This document shows positions 11,531 to 24,026 of a DNA stretch of 64,000 nucleotides, one piece after another; within the stretch, counting starts at the first letter, position 1, and the number at the start of each line of letters is the position of its first letter. The position numbers and the translations under genes were made by a program. The DNA is taken from contig NC_092195.1 of NCBI RefSeq assembly GCF_043641665.1, positions 16,583,774-16,647,773 on the forward strand. The letters run 5' to 3'. Source of the stretch: Enoplosus armatus (lineage: Eukaryota > Chordata > Actinopteri > Centrarchiformes > Enoplosidae). The notes beneath the pieces were generated by a model. The model did not search any database, was not told the DNA's origin, and saw only the letters and a list, made by a program, of their open reading frames with translations.

Positions 11531-12281
11531 CCGCTAATTTTCTCATTGTTTGGAATCCAACCCAAAACACACACACACACAACAGAAGCTATGACATGCA
11601 AATTGAAGTCAAAATACTTACAGTTTACCTCACACACATCATCACACAATTAAATGCAAGAGCTCGAGTAACAGCTGCTACGTGAGCGTGTGCCAGTTAA
11701 TTGTGTTCCTGCACAGTGTATTCATGAAGAACCAACTACACCTGCTTCTCTCTCTCAAAAAACAAATAGCTCGTTGAGAAACCAAATTTGATAGATTTTT
11801 TTAGTGTAATTAAAAGGTTTCCAAGTCCTCAACAAAGCCACCTCTTTCACTTTGACTGGAACTTCACATTCACACGTGGTAGCCCGTTAAATCCCTCTGC
11901 AGATACTGTAAATTATTTTCCACTGGATCTAGGTAGGACTCCAAAAGTTTAAACTCGTGTGTCAATACATCTTAGGATTTCATACTCGCTTTTCTTAACC
12001 GCCAATGGAGACAGGAAGAGGAAAATGTAAGAGGAAGAGAAGTAGTATCCTTGGAGATGGCCTTAAAGTACAGACACACTTCTCCAAATGGAACCAGAAA
12101 TTTACACCAATGGACTGTATCTTTGGTAAAAAGCAATCCTCACATAATATTTGTGCCCTGCAAAACTGACACTTCAAATGTCTCCCCTTAATGAGTCCAG
12201 TAGGTCCATTAAGTGTTTTTCAAGAGCAAAAGTGTTTCATACAACTACAACTTCATAAAACTATGTATATACAATAACTGC

Positions 12282-12306
12282 TTTTTTTTTGGGGGGGGGG
12301 GGGGGG
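12282..12306. repeat. T9-G16 homopolymer pair
   Basis: Nine T are followed directly by sixteen G. This is the longest G run in the window and is a potential quadruplex-forming site. Homopolymers of this length are also prone to sequencing and assembly error. Confidence 0.95.
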
Positions 12307-12717
12307 TAATATATAAGTTGTGAAAAACAAGTTATATATTGGCTTATGTTTGTAGTTGGCGTTTGTAATGGGAGGTTCTGTTTCCAGGTCTTTTGATATA
12401 TTTGATATATTGACTATCCCTTTCAAGGGCTTAAAAAATGCTGTTGTATATGGTCAAAAGCTAAGGGAGTGAATTTATGACAGATTTGTGCTCCCATGGT
12501 GTAGAATTAGAACTAGTTAAGGTTGTTTATACTAATGGATTATATACAAAGATGGCACATGATCGACTATGCATCCAGAAAGCTGCAATCAACATCAACT
12601 AAACACGTTATTAAACAGGTGACAGAACAGTCTTATCACAAGGTCCATTTAGTAGCTTCTTGTTCATGTTGGCTTCAGTAAACACTTAATAACTGAATAA
12701 TCAATTAATTAAAATAA

Positions 12718-13092
12718 ATCTACAGAAACACTCAAATAAATGTTTCTTTACTAGCCTCCTGCCGCCTGTTCGGATACAGTGTACAGATAAAGGTTGGTTC
12801 CACTCTCAGAAGTTCAGATGTGGTCCGGAAACAGGCTGCAGCTGCACTTAACAATGTGACACCTTATATGTTAAACTGTCTGGATGACTGGATCCTGTGT
12901 CCTGTCCATTGTAAGTGTATTTTGAATTTGTTTTTCAGTGTTTTTGCTCTGTCTGAATCCAATCAGATCAGATCTGTGTGTCTAAGTGTGGTCAAGCGCC
13001 TCAAATTTGACACAATGGATGCATGTTTTATCCACTCTGGAATTATATTAGCATGTTTAAAATCAGTTTTATTTGCGATTGAAGCCAGTTAG
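12718..13092 (+). other. Open frame of 124 codons, unrecognised
   Basis: The frame is open from just after the stop at 12715 to the TAG at 13090. It is free of simple repeats. Its middle encodes residues such as SSDVVRKQAAAALNNV, followed by YMLNCLDDW. There is a GTAAGT donor-like motif near 12911 and a TTTTTCAG acceptor-like motif near 12930. There is no in-frame ATG near the start, no Kozak context and no recognised domain. Several open frames of this length are expected by chance in 64 kb, so coding is unlikely. Confidence 0.12.
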
Positions 13093-13319
13093 GACCTGGT
13101 GGGTGTTTGGCAGATTTTTCGCTGGCTTAAAAAAAACCGAACACATGGTCTCTCTCTGTCTCACACACACGCACACAAACAAATGTGAACTCTGATGCCT
13201 GCGGTATCTAGCAGAGAAATTAAAACCTGAGTGTGGGCGATGTGTGCCAGCATGGCAGGGAGCAGCTGTGTAATGTTTCTCTTTGGCATGCAAGGTCGGT
13301 TGGCGTTTTAAAATGGGCC

Positions 13320-13370
13320 GGCCATCACAGAGAGTTAAACAGACAGACAGGCAATAAGACAGACAGGCAT
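13320..13370. repeat. Short CAGACAGG-type tandem patch
   Basis: AGACAGACAGGCAATA is followed by AGACAGACAGGCATT, an imperfect local duplication. Related CAGACAGG words recur at 13485-13525. Confidence 0.7.
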
Positions 13371-13824
13371 TTGTGTGTTTATGTGGGAGAGCAAATCACA
13401 CCACAAACTCATTCTTTTTTTATTGTGCCCAGTCTGTCATCCCTCTGAAATGAGTAAAATCTGTATAGCAGAGAAAGTGACCTGCAGACAGGTGAGGCAG
13501 GTAAACAGGCAGACAGGAAATGAAGGCGTGAGTGACAGGCCACAGATGGAAATAGAGGAGGAGGAACTATGACCCTGTCAAAAAGGATGTCTCCATCAAA
13601 AAATCCCCACCGCCTCTCAACTCCACTTTCCACTTTCTTCTCAAGCTCAACTCCACTTTCATCCGAGAGAAGATGCTTTATATGAACTGAAAGGAGAGCA
13701 CTTCAAAGACAAAATGAATCAGCCATTAACCCTGCTGTATCTCCCTTCTCCATGTCTTTCTCTCTCTGAGGCCGTCAATAGGATCAACTGACTCTGTGTC
13801 CTTGAAGTTGGACTACAAACCCCC

Positions 13825-13826
<2 letters not shown>

Positions 13827-13909
<83 letters not shown>
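13827..13909. repeat. (CA)n microsatellite preceded by a C8 run
   Basis: About 83 bp of CA dinucleotides follow eight C (13820-13827). This is among the longest arrays of the window. The minus-strand Cys-Val frame is an artefact. Confidence 0.98.
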
Positions 13910-13911
<2 letters not shown>

Positions 13912-14109
13912 CTGGGGAGGTGAGTGATTAAAACTCTCAATGTTTCACTTCCTTCAACTATTTGTCATCAATTTGTTGTGTTTCATGAGTTTTGAAAAAA
14001 TCACACATAGTACTACTATTCTACTACAACAGTTTGTGTAGACATTAACCTAATGACTTTGGTGTCACCATGATGTTTGACAAATGACATCACATTTGTA
14101 CATTTGTGT

Positions 14110-14212
14110 TCAGCAATGACCAAATTACCAAACTACGATTGTGAACATGGTTACACTGTATCTGCTAAGCGTCAGCATGTTAGCATTGTCAGTGTGAGCA
14201 TGTTAGCATGAA
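14110..14212. repeat. Interspersed repeat rich in GCATGTTAGCAT
   Basis: TCAGCATGTTAGCATTG and GAGCATGTTAGCATG occur close together. This resembles, from memory, the left part of a teleost repeat with many GCTAACATGCTAA-type words. Its right part (GACCTGATGGTGGCGC) is seen separately at 22238-22466. Boundaries are approximate. Confidence 0.45.
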
Positions 14213-14599
14213 AGCGTGGCTGTTTCAATTATTTTTTAAAGACGCAATTGACGAAACAAAGAGGAAAAGACAGAGCATAAAAAAATACATTAAAACATGA
14301 GGGGCAGAGAAAACAATCAAGCATGTGTATGCTTCATTTGCTGCACCACTGCTGTCATGCAAAAATAAAAAAAGTAGACAGTTTGTTTGGGAACTCAGTT
14401 TCTAACTAATGAATAAAGTGTCCCCGTATTTTGAAATGTCTTTGGACCTTTAATGGAGTATGTTAGCTTAGGAGGTTCTTTAGCAAATCAATGCTTTGGC
14501 TTCAAAGGGTTAAAGATTCGATGAAGTCATGAACAAAAGTTCATGAACACAAACATAATAAGGCAGCAGACTCACGTTTTTATCTGCTTCTCCCTGCAG

Positions 14600-14628
14600 A
14601 TTTTGGCAGCAATTGATGTTGAACAGGG
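14600..14628 (+). other. Microexon-like segment with strong splice motifs
   Basis: The acceptor side reads GCTTCTCCCTGCAG and the donor side GGG-GTAAGCC, leaving 29 nt. In one phase it reads ILAAIDVEQG. 29 nt is not a multiple of three. Isolated good motif pairs this close occur by chance, and no neighbouring exons were found, so this is only a note. Confidence 0.1.
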
Positions 14629-14726
14629 GTAAGCCACCTTTTCCACCCCTAATAGACAAACACCACCCGTCAATGAGCTGGGTTAGGGTTCACACTGAAC
14701 CTAGGGTTAGCTGGATATGCCTGTGT

Positions 14727-14811
14727 TGTGTGTGTGTGTGTGTGTGTGTGCTCGAGGGTGGAACTGGACCCAGAGCAGTGTTGACATCGGGCGGCCGAAC
14801 AGATGGCATTT

Positions 14812-14846
<35 letters not shown>
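14727..14846. repeat. Two (TG)n microsatellites, 14727-14750 and 14815-14846
   Basis: Two TG arrays of about 24 and 32 bp are separated by about 64 bp of unique sequence containing CTCGAGG and GGCGGCCG. Confidence 0.95.
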
Positions 14847-14847
<1 letters not shown>

Positions 14848-14914
14848 GTGTCCTCAGGTGGCTGAGGGAAGTGATGTGAGGTGAGCTGATGATGATGTGT
14901 TGTTCTCATTACGC

Positions 14915-15150
14915 AGCCCGCTGCTCATCTCTCTTATACCGTTTCCCTCTGTTCTCTTTTTTAGCAAACAAATTAGAACGTATAAGAGAAAAGCTCGACT
15001 AATTCTCTCTCGGCCTGTCTGTCGTAGGTCACTTATTATTATTTTTTTTCCAGCTTCATTTAATTAAAAAGGCCTTTCTTCTTCTTCTTTTCCATTTTGT
15101 TCACCGTCCGCAGTAGCTTCCATAATCTGCCTCATTTTGATCATTATCAG
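14915..15150. other. Possible regulatory island between microsatellites
   Basis: A complex AT-rich block contains ACTAATTCTC and CATTTAATTAAAAAGGCC, with homeodomain-type cores, and then CTTCTTCTTC. It lies between the GT arrays at 14.8 kb and the AC array at 15.2 kb. It shares the AATTAAAAGGC-like word with the island near 1985. The regulatory function is conjecture. Confidence 0.2.
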
Positions 15151-15219
15151 CCTTTATCTGTCATCTGAACTTGTCTAAGGTCAGATCCTGTATGAAGGAC
15201 CATTTTGTAGGTGACGGTG

Positions 15220-15220
<1 letters not shown>

Positions 15221-15300
<80 letters not shown>
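15221..15300. repeat. (AC)40 microsatellite
   Basis: 80 bp of uninterrupted AC dinucleotides, the longest perfect array in the window. Confidence 0.98.
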
Positions 15301-15302
<2 letters not shown>

Positions 15303-17013
15303 CTTTGAGACTAAAACATGCCTCATAAACCTCATTTGCACAAGGAAACAGACAAGGGATCTCTGAGTAACCACAGCTCATAGCGGCTCACAGGAGAAAT
15401 CTCCACTACACATCGTGCATCACGTACCTACAAACAAAATGTATTTCTCTGGGGTTGAAAGGGATTTATATTTCCAAGTTTCATCTTCATGTCCTGATTG
15501 TTCTGGTTTGGTAAATGGAACATTGCCTACTGGTGCACACGTTAACATTATGAGTATTTACAGTTTGTTAGGAGGACACCTGCAAAAGTTTGCAGACTCA
15601 GAAGAATGTTTCAGGCTTTTAAAGATGCAATGAAATGGCATCTTTACCGCCTAAATATTTTGTAATTCTAAAAAAAAAAAAAACTTGTTAAGATGCGACA
15701 TTACAGTGCATACCACTGTTTGATTTGATAGGAGAGGCAGAAGAGCATGATTACTTAATAATTTCTGATGCTTTATTGCTTAGATTTTATGTTGACACCT
15801 ACCAAGTGCAGGATGAGGACACCATTAAAGGTTCGCTGTTTTCCAAGAAGTGAGAGTGTCCACAACATCACGTCTTTAAGACACACACTTCTTTTTCTCT
15901 CTTACTTTCTCATTGCTCATTGTTTTATTTCCCCTCCTGTCTTCTCCTTTTCCATCATTTTCTTTTTCGCTACTGTCCTTTTCTGTCCTTTTTGTCCCAA
16001 AACTTCCATTACAAGTTTCCTTTTTTGTCCATGATGTGGTGTTTTTCACTTCACTACCCAGAAGGCACCTGTCAGTCAGTGTCAATCAAACACTGTGGCA
16101 TGTTTTTCTTTGGTTTTTCTGTTGATGTAGTTTGACTTTGTGTCACTCGCCGGTCATGATAACTAGCTACCTGTAGCCCTTCTACTCATTCCTACATTTC
16201 TTCACTTCCTTGTTTCCCTTAGACCTTTTTCACTTCCTACATCTTTCCTCCCTCTCTGCCTTCATGCACATTTTTCCTTCCTTCCTCATTATCTTCTCAT
16301 CATATTACAAATCTCTCTCCATCCACACTGCTGTTTGTCCTGGTGGGCTGTCGGTGCCTGAGGTGGATGGGAGTTGAGCTCAGGTCGTTACGTCCTTACA
16401 GCATTTCTCATTGAGCTGACACACACACACCTACAGACACACACCCCAGCTTGTTCCTGCATAGGCCAGGCCTGAGTTAATGGGATGAGTTCTAATTAAT
16501 TTTGCTGCGTCAGGGGAGACCAGTGGATAACATCGGGAGAGAGGAAGGGGAAAAAACACGCAGACAGAGAAACATTGAAGGTAGTTAAAGACTAAAAAAA
16601 GAGAGGATAGAGAGAAATAAGTCTAAGAAAGAGGGAAAGAGGAAGGCAGACAGAGATGTTGACAACTACCAAAAAGTCAAGGAATGGAGGAGACGAGCAA
16701 ATTAAGACAAGCCAGTGATTGAGTGGAAAAGAGTCCATCAGAAAGAGAGAAAGGGGACTCTAGAGGAAAGACAAGCGCAAGCAGAATTACTTCTTATTTT
16801 TCTGACCTTGAAATGTGCTTTATTTTGATTACGAGCGTTGCGCACAAGATGCAATAAATGGGAGATCCATGCAGACGAGGTGAAGCAGGAAACGTCCCTT
16901 GAATAAACATCAAAGGGCCGGGCCTGTTCACTCTCCTGATAATTCGGAGATTTCATCAATAAGCGTAAACTAAAATCTAGATCAAAATCTAAATGAACTA
17001 AATCAACTATAAA
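15301..17013. other. Stretch with CT-rich tract and no recognisable gene
   Basis: A CT-rich tract at about 15890-16310 gives rise to several Ser/Phe-rich frames. An island near 16446-16515 contains GTTCTAATTAATTTTGC. A purine-rich tract follows at 16540-16750. No coding exon was identified. Confidence 0.4.
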
Positions 17014-17392
17014 CTACACTCAATGGCCACTTAGTTAGGGACGCCTGTACAATATATCCAATACAGCAGCTCTAGCATAAATTCCACCTTTATGAAGTTT
17101 ATAATGTTTCATTTTTGTTGACATTGTAAAAGATGCGTGAATCCAATTATATGCTTATTATTGAGGTCATAGTTAAAGGTTGTGTTGTACAGGACTACAT
17201 TATATACAGAGGGTGTTATATTTACATACATGAGGAGGGACACAATGTTAGAAACACCTCTGAATATAATGCAGTCCAGTGCAACACATCACAATGACCT
17301 CAATGCTTCATTAAATTGCATTCTTCAACCTAAAATGACTTTTCAGATGGTTTTATCTCTTCTTATAACTTAGATTTGATTCTTTTTTTTAT
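17014..17392 (+). mobile_element. MITE with TACACTCAATGGCCAC end
   Basis: It begins with TACACTCAATGGCCACTT followed by AGGGACGCCTGTACAATATA. From memory this resembles the terminal sequence 'CACTCAATGGCCACTTTATTAGGTACACCTGTACA' of a widespread fish element. Further landmarks are CCTTTATGAAGTTTATAATG and CAGGACTACATTATATACAG. The right inverted end is missing; the sequence runs into T-rich DNA near 17390. No transposase frame is present. A more decayed relative is near 26330-26560. Confidence 0.7.
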
Positions 17393-20300
17393 AAAATCGA
17401 GCAACCCCCGTCACATTGTCATTTATATTCATATATTGTTATAAAAACTATAACTCACTGATTATAGCCGCTTGAACTTATCCTGAAAATCTCCTGAACT
17501 ATGAAAGCTCTCACCTTTCCCTGAAGGTAGCAGGACACACGTGAGTTTCCATCTGCAGCCTCTAATTTGAAAAGTGATGCGCCATTATGCAAAATGATCC
17601 ATTGTGGTTACCGTGATTAAATCACGCGCAGCAAACACCAGGCTGCTGCAAAATAACCACACAAAGCTCTCTGCATATCAGACTGGTCGGTTGTAATTCT
17701 GTGTTTTTCCTGAAACACAGCATCGTCTCTCCGTGAGGCGAGACTGTGACAGAAATGAGATGTGACTGTGACAGGCATCCCATCATCAGAGCTGCTGATG
17801 TTAAGAAGTTCGACTCATTACGTCAAACGTCTTCAAAGTAACTGTCGCTGTAAAAAGAACAAGAGACTTGCAGAATACACACGGGTACAATCAGTGGCAG
17901 CGACCTCAGAGGTGGAAGAGGTACAATAAAATATCAGTAATATATATCGATATAAAGTCTTTATCTAAGGTTGTATATGCTATTGTTTGTATTGTTTTAT
18001 TACGTGTACTGGGATTCACCGTCTGATAGCTGCAGTACAGTGAACACCCCCTTATTAACAAGGTAGCACGCCACAGACACATGCACGCACACACATCACT
18101 GAGTCACTTTAAAGGTGTCATTTAGTTTAAGATAATTAATGCACTGTTAATGCATTACTGGACTGTGTCCCAACAATAGAGATCACAGCCAAAATCGTAC
18201 CTAATCACTTTTTGTGGAAGCTTTTTCAAATCTGCTCGCACACAACAGAGGCTTCGACCACACACACACACGTTTATATCTTGTGTGCACACAGAGAAAC
18301 AATGCTGTGGTAAGATTACTGGGTTGTCTCAACATGAATCATGATTTCTTTAACTATGCATACCTAAAATGGGCCAAAGGCTTAATGCCTGTGGGCCCCA
18401 CATGACAGGAGCACTAATATGTTTTAATGAGCCTTGGTCCCTGGATGAGACTCTACATTTGTCATTCAGGTCCTGCACTGAAGAAAAAGTTTAACACTGC
18501 CGTCTCCGATTTGTGATCATATGTCTGGACCAAATTCAGAAATGTATGTGTGAGTCTTCCATGAGATGTTTTATACCGTCTCAAATAACTAACAGCGAAG
18601 GCTCAGGTAGTCTAATAATTTATGAATATTACTCATGATATCTGCCTACGATTGGCCGACCATGTCAGCCAAAAGTATTTCTCTTGTAGACTTCCAACCA
18701 CAAAAAGGTTGCAAGATGAACCTAAAGGGTACGTTTTTTTGCGATTCTTTCCTCCCAGCTGCTGGTACCTCTTGGGGAGATGGTGAAACAAAGTTTTTAC
18801 ATCCGATGGAACAACAAATGACAGACAGGCAAAGAACCAAGTCAACACTAAACACCCATTAACACCCACAAGACCTTGGAAAGCAACATGGAGCATCCCA
18901 AAGGCCACTTGAATAATATACTGTAATCTCCTCAGCGGCTGAGGTGCCTCAGGTGTCAGTGAATAAAAGTAAATCATCATCCAAAGTGAGTTAGTTGATT
19001 AATGACCACCATTAAGACTTTTCTTATGTACTAACCACTTAGTAGCAGGTATATAAATCTCTTAGTGGTCAGTTTTATGGAAAGCTAAAGAAACTGCCTG
19101 ATGCTCACATCATGGTTGTCCCTGTACCTGACATATTCAGTGGTTTCCTCTGTTGTTGTGTTGTTTATTGGACAGAAAGACTAATAGACAGAAGTATAAA
19201 GGCAACTAAAGACATCAACTTCCAATAAAAAAAACACTTTTTTTGTTGGCATGGTGGTTGAGCTTGTTTCAAATGTGTATATAAAATCGAAATACCTTCA
19301 GCACTCATATGTGAGGATTCCACAGGACACTGATGATATTTACAGCACACACATCATTAAAATACTCATTAGAATAATTTGTAGCCGGACGTCAAAGATG
19401 CTATATGTACTTAGTTGGTGTGTTTATCGAAAGCACCCCTGAAACTATAGGACAAATTTACTTTAGGCTATTGCTCCATGAATAAAACATGCAGTGCTGT
19501 GGCCTTGCACTATTATGATTTGTGTTTATTTGTGTGCATTTTATTTGAGAATAAGTGGGAAAATATTGACCTCCCAATGCAAGGTTATCTTTTAATTGCT
19601 TGATAGCAGTGGTTACATAAGATGAAACAGCATGCGAGCGGGGAATAAATTAACTTTTAATTAGAAACATCATATTCCAATTCACCCTCCTTGTTTGCTT
19701 GTTATTGTTGTTGTCTTTTCATAGAAGTGAGAGACGTGCAATGAAAAAAAGAAGATAAAAATGCTTACAGTAGGAGTGATATGCCACAGAAGCCTTGATA
19801 GACCCAATTATCGCACAATGTCCCACTGTCTTTCCAACAAAATAAACCTTAATTTCGCTGAGGCAACATGCCTAAATGGAGTAGTCATGATTATGCACTA
19901 CAGTCCTTTTCACTCAAACAAAACAAGGCTAAGTGGAATCCATGCTGTACAACCCTAAAATGGTAATCATCACGACTCCCCTCGTGCATGAGTCCCACAT
20001 CTACCCGGCTCTTGTGTACCAGACAGTTTATTTTTTGAACACAATATAACAAATACAAACCTGGAATATTGTCACACACTTCCGCTCTGGCCTTCTGGAC
20101 ACAAAAGAGATGTATTTTGAGTTTTCAACTAAGGAGCGTCAAAACCATTGCAAGAAACAGTAAACGCATGTAAATGTTAACTCTAAAACTACAATACAAC
20201 CCCAGCTCCATAGTAAGTTATAAGCTGTGCGTTATCTTTACTGGAAGCTTTCTAATGTGATTACTGTATGCCTTCAGTTTGGCTACATATATTGCGGCAC

Positions 20301-22237
20301 ACTCTTTTCTTTGATATATATATATACGAGAGGATTAACCAGGAATCCACCAGTCAACACTTTTTACGGTGACCCCAGGTTGATATCACAATGAATATAA
20401 AATCCATACATCCCTACTCGCTTAATCCATCATGCCTAATAGGAATCTGATCTTAGTAGGTCAGGCACATATTGTGTGTATTCATCACCGGCTCGCTATC
20501 TATGACAGTGCAGTTATTATTTATTTATTTATTTTCTAATCCGATACCTGCCATTTGATTAAGCGGTGGCAGAGGAATAATGTGTAAAGGCATCACAGTA
20601 AATGAGAAAATGGCACCAGTTTTTCAATATTCCCACAAGGGAGAGAAAAAAACGTGTTAGGTTACAAACATTTAAACATAGCCTTTCCCCTCTATCTCCT
20701 GTTTTATAACTGCTGAACAACTTTGACTGTGCAGAACAGAAGAACCACAATTACAGCAGAAAATTATAATATCTCTCAAATGGCCTCATACAGCATATTG
20801 ATTTTTTTTTTTTTCTTTCCAAACTGTTCTCCCGAGTGAAAGTGCTGCAGTAGTTCTTCAAGTGTGCAGCAAAAAAGTGAGACTGTAATGGTAACATCAA
20901 TACAAAAAAAAAAAGAAATTTCAAATACTTATCAGAGATCTCTTGGATTATTCAAAAATATTTTTGAGTGATAAAAATCCAGTTTTGTGAGGTTTATGGT
21001 ATTTGAAGATGAGTTACAACTCATTACAATGATGACTTTCATTAGCTGCGGATGATAAAAATGCTTAATAGTCTCCAAAAAATGTAATTACCTTCATATT
21101 ATCTAAAACTAGAAAAAAAAATACTCAGCTTTGAACACTGAAATGGAAAAATCTCTCTCCAGTATAGTTTGGACAGTAACATTAGCTCTGTCTACAATAC
21201 CACAAGATCAACTGTTGTTTAATTAATTGGCCTGTAAAATATAATTTCACATGTCAGATGAATCATTGGAATGCAATGCTAGTGATTATATTCACACTAG
21301 GGTTCAGGTGGATGTGTGAAGGTTGTGTCTTAATGATGATGGCCACACTTCAGGACTCGACAGCAAAGTCAGCTGCAGGGCAGCAGCGTCTCAGGTAATG
21401 GATTTGAGTTCCCAGCGGTCGTCTTTAGACAGTCTGCAGAGTCTGTTCTAATTGATGAACGCTCAGATTAAAGACTTTGGACTTAAACCCAGAGTTGGAG
21501 GAGAAATGTCAAGTGTTGTACCTTATGTCTTTAACAGATTGTGTGCATGTTTGTGCTTGTGTATAAATTAATATATCTGTGTGTGTGTGTGAGAAAGTCT
21601 GAAGCAAACCCTTGTAGGAGGCAAGCAAGCCTTGTGATAAAAAGGAACTCTGACACCTAACAGAGCAATGGCTGGATGTGCGCCACACCTTTTTATGTCC
21701 CTCACTCTGGCTTTATCAAATATTGATTGCATAGAAAGCCTCTGCTGAGAGCAAAAGGTCCACAAACAAAGAGTCAGTATTTCTATCTGCTTTCAAGGGA
21801 AACCATGCTCGACAAACATTTCACTCTCTTATATTCCCCCGCCGTCCATTAGAGACCCAAACTGCACACCAATACATAGAAATTTATGAGATAAGCTTTG
21901 CAGGTTGCATTTTGACCTACGACTCTAGTTCCTGTGTGAGCCCCAATGGCGTCTTGATACTGTAAGAATAATGAAATATTGCATGTTTTCCATGTAGTTC
22001 GAGCCGTGTGTGCACTGAGGAATGCCTGATATTAAATCAAACCTTCCATCTCCAAACGGTTAAAGTCTCAGAAAAAAAGAAACAGGACTAAGAGTCTCCA
22101 GCCACTCTAGCAGCTTTGTGAGGCTGTAATATACAGTATGTAAAGTGGGATAAAAGAAGTTCAAAAGGTTTTCTTTGATGCTGCAGTTATGACAAAGTAA
22201 ATGTAAAAAGCAATTTTAGTGTTGCATTTTTATTACG
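17393..22237. other. Long AT-rich stretch with no recognisable gene
   Basis: Nearly 5 kb has no gene, RNA or repeat that I could name. Frames on opposite strands at 18633-18980 (115 codons, minus) and 18635-18862 (75 codons, plus) overlap and are both free of simple repeats, but neither shows a known domain. A TA run is near 20318-20330 and A or T runs are common at 20800-21120. ATTTATTTATTTATTTTC occurs near 20520. Confidence 0.4.
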
Positions 22238-22466
22238 TGACAAATTGAAATTTTGACCTGATGGTGGCGCGAGATGAAAAGTTAAGGAATCATCAAAGTT
22301 ATTGCTCTTCGTTCTCCTGGCAACACTGATGTCTGTCTCAAATTTCATGGCAATTTATCCAACAGTTGTTCCCTCAACACCAAAAATGTAATGTCATGGT
22401 GATGCTACAGGAAAAGTCAGGGTATCGCCAAAGTCATTAGTGGTAGACCGATCAACTGACAGACTG
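22238..22466 (+). repeat. Interspersed repeat with GACCTGATGGTGGCGC
   Basis: The block reads GAAATTTTGACCTGATGGTG at its start, then ATTTCATGGCAATTTATCCA and GGTAGACCGATCAACTGACA. In that order these match, from memory, a very common teleost repeat ('GACCTGATGGTGGCGCTAG... AATTTCATGGCAATCC... GTGGACCGACCGACAGAC'). It has no open frame and its mode of transposition is unclear to me. Confidence 0.65.
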
Positions 22467-23675
22467 TATTTATACGTCCGGATGCATGTTCGCGTGAACG
22501 TTTCAACTGTACTTGCATGTACAAGTTGCAACTCGTTGGACATATTCAAGAGCATTTAGGTTTGACAGAACACATCAAAAAGAGAAAGAAAAAGTGGCAT
22601 TAAGAGAATTTTATGTGTACATGCTGCACAAGGCATAGAGGAGGTCCAGTAAAGGTCCCTTGAAGGTGTTCTCTCTCTCTCTCTCTCTCTCGCTCTCATT
22701 TCTCGGTGGTGATTAGCCATTTCCCTTTGCTCCCATACATCCATACATCATATGGATTGGTTCTGTGGGACAGACACAGAGCAAGAAACTAAGTATGCAC
22801 ACACACTTGCGAGAAGAGAAGTGCGAGTGTGGGTGTGGACTGTGGTATGGCAGGGCACTGACTTCTATCTCCAGGGTCGTTGGCTGGTAATTAGTTTTGC
22901 TCTAATGGCTGCCTGGCGAGGTCAGGGGATTCCTGTAATCCCTCCTCTATCTGTTCACCTCCTGCTCGCCGCTTACTACTAATCTTTCTAACCTATCTCC
23001 TCCTGTCTGCCTCCCCTCCCTTCTAACATCTCTCCTTCAAGAAATCACATGGTTCTCCTCACTTTCCTCTCGTCTTTTCTTCCACACTACCAGTCATGCT
23101 TTCTTGTTTACGCTACTTAATGAATGCAGCACTTTTCTTGTGCTCTCATTGTATTTCCTTTCTTTGCCAACTTTCTCCTTCATTTCCTCTACAAGATATT
23201 AATACAAAATACCTCCTAGACGCATTTCATGCTATTCCAATTCTCCGTCTCTCTTTGTTTCATCCCCTTTTTCTCATTCCCTCTCTCGCTTGGCCAGTTC
23301 TACTTTACAGATCATAGCTGAGAACCTGCAGAGTTGTACTGCGAGTTTATCATTATTCAACTGGGATTTTTAAATTCACACATTCTCTCCGCTGACGGCT
23401 CCAACTGCGAAACATTATCAGAAAGAACAGACCATCTGTGCCCGTATCACAAGCTACTATCCTCGCTCCCTCTTCCACTTAAAGCTAACAGATGGAACTG
23501 CAGTTATGTACACAGGCAGCTCGCTCACAGTACGCTTATTTATTCCCATACAGGACACATTCACATGTGGTAAAATATGCTTGTGTGTCAGAGGCGTGTT
23601 CATTCTTCCTTATATTTAGTGATATAGATTGCAGAGAAAGAAAAGGAGCTATTTTGGTAAAAGCTACAGGGGCGT
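22467..23675. other. Stretch with a (CT)n tract and no recognisable gene
   Basis: A CT microsatellite lies at 22670-22698. A balanced-composition patch at about 22880-22980 includes CTGGTAATTAGTTTTGC. CT-rich DNA follows to about 23290. A 79-codon frame at 23334-23573 is unrecognised. Confidence 0.4.
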
Positions 23676-23745
23676 TTCGAGGCTTGGTGGTTAGCACAGT
23701 CTCTGCTCAGCAACAGAGTCTTGGGTTATGTTCCATGTTGTGGAT
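23676..23745 (+). mobile_element. Decayed tRNA-derived SINE fragment
   Basis: GGCTTGGTGGTTAGCACAG followed by CTCAGCAACAGAGTCTTGGG resembles the head of a common fish SINE with 'GGTGGTTAGCAC...CTCACAGCAAGA...TGGGTTC'. The B-box is damaged (GGGTTATGTTCCA). Length and boundaries are approximate. Confidence 0.45.
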
Positions 23746-24026
23746 TTCCATGATTTTGGTAAGTTTAAGCAACGTTAAAACTGGATTTGACTGACAAAGT
23801 GAAAGTTCATAAGATATCAGAGGCTCTCGGGTTACATACAGGCTTCTGCCATGCCCTCTGATTGGTGGAAGTTGTATGCAGCCTGAGAGGAAGACTGCAG
23901 GTACAATATTGCAGTTTCCTGTGCAAGTTTTGTGTCAAATATATTTTAACAATATATACAGTATTTACAGTCAATATTCTCAGAAATATGCTAGACTTGA
24001 ACAGCAAAGATGAATCATGAATCAGG

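Noticed and set aside
13827..15300. CRISPR-like or satellite array
   Set aside because: These are plain dinucleotide arrays with no repeat-spacer structure.
15600..15660. Possible LINE C-terminal peptide (FKDAMKWHLYRL)
   Set aside because: The similarity to a LINE end is too short and no adjoining LINE peptide is found.
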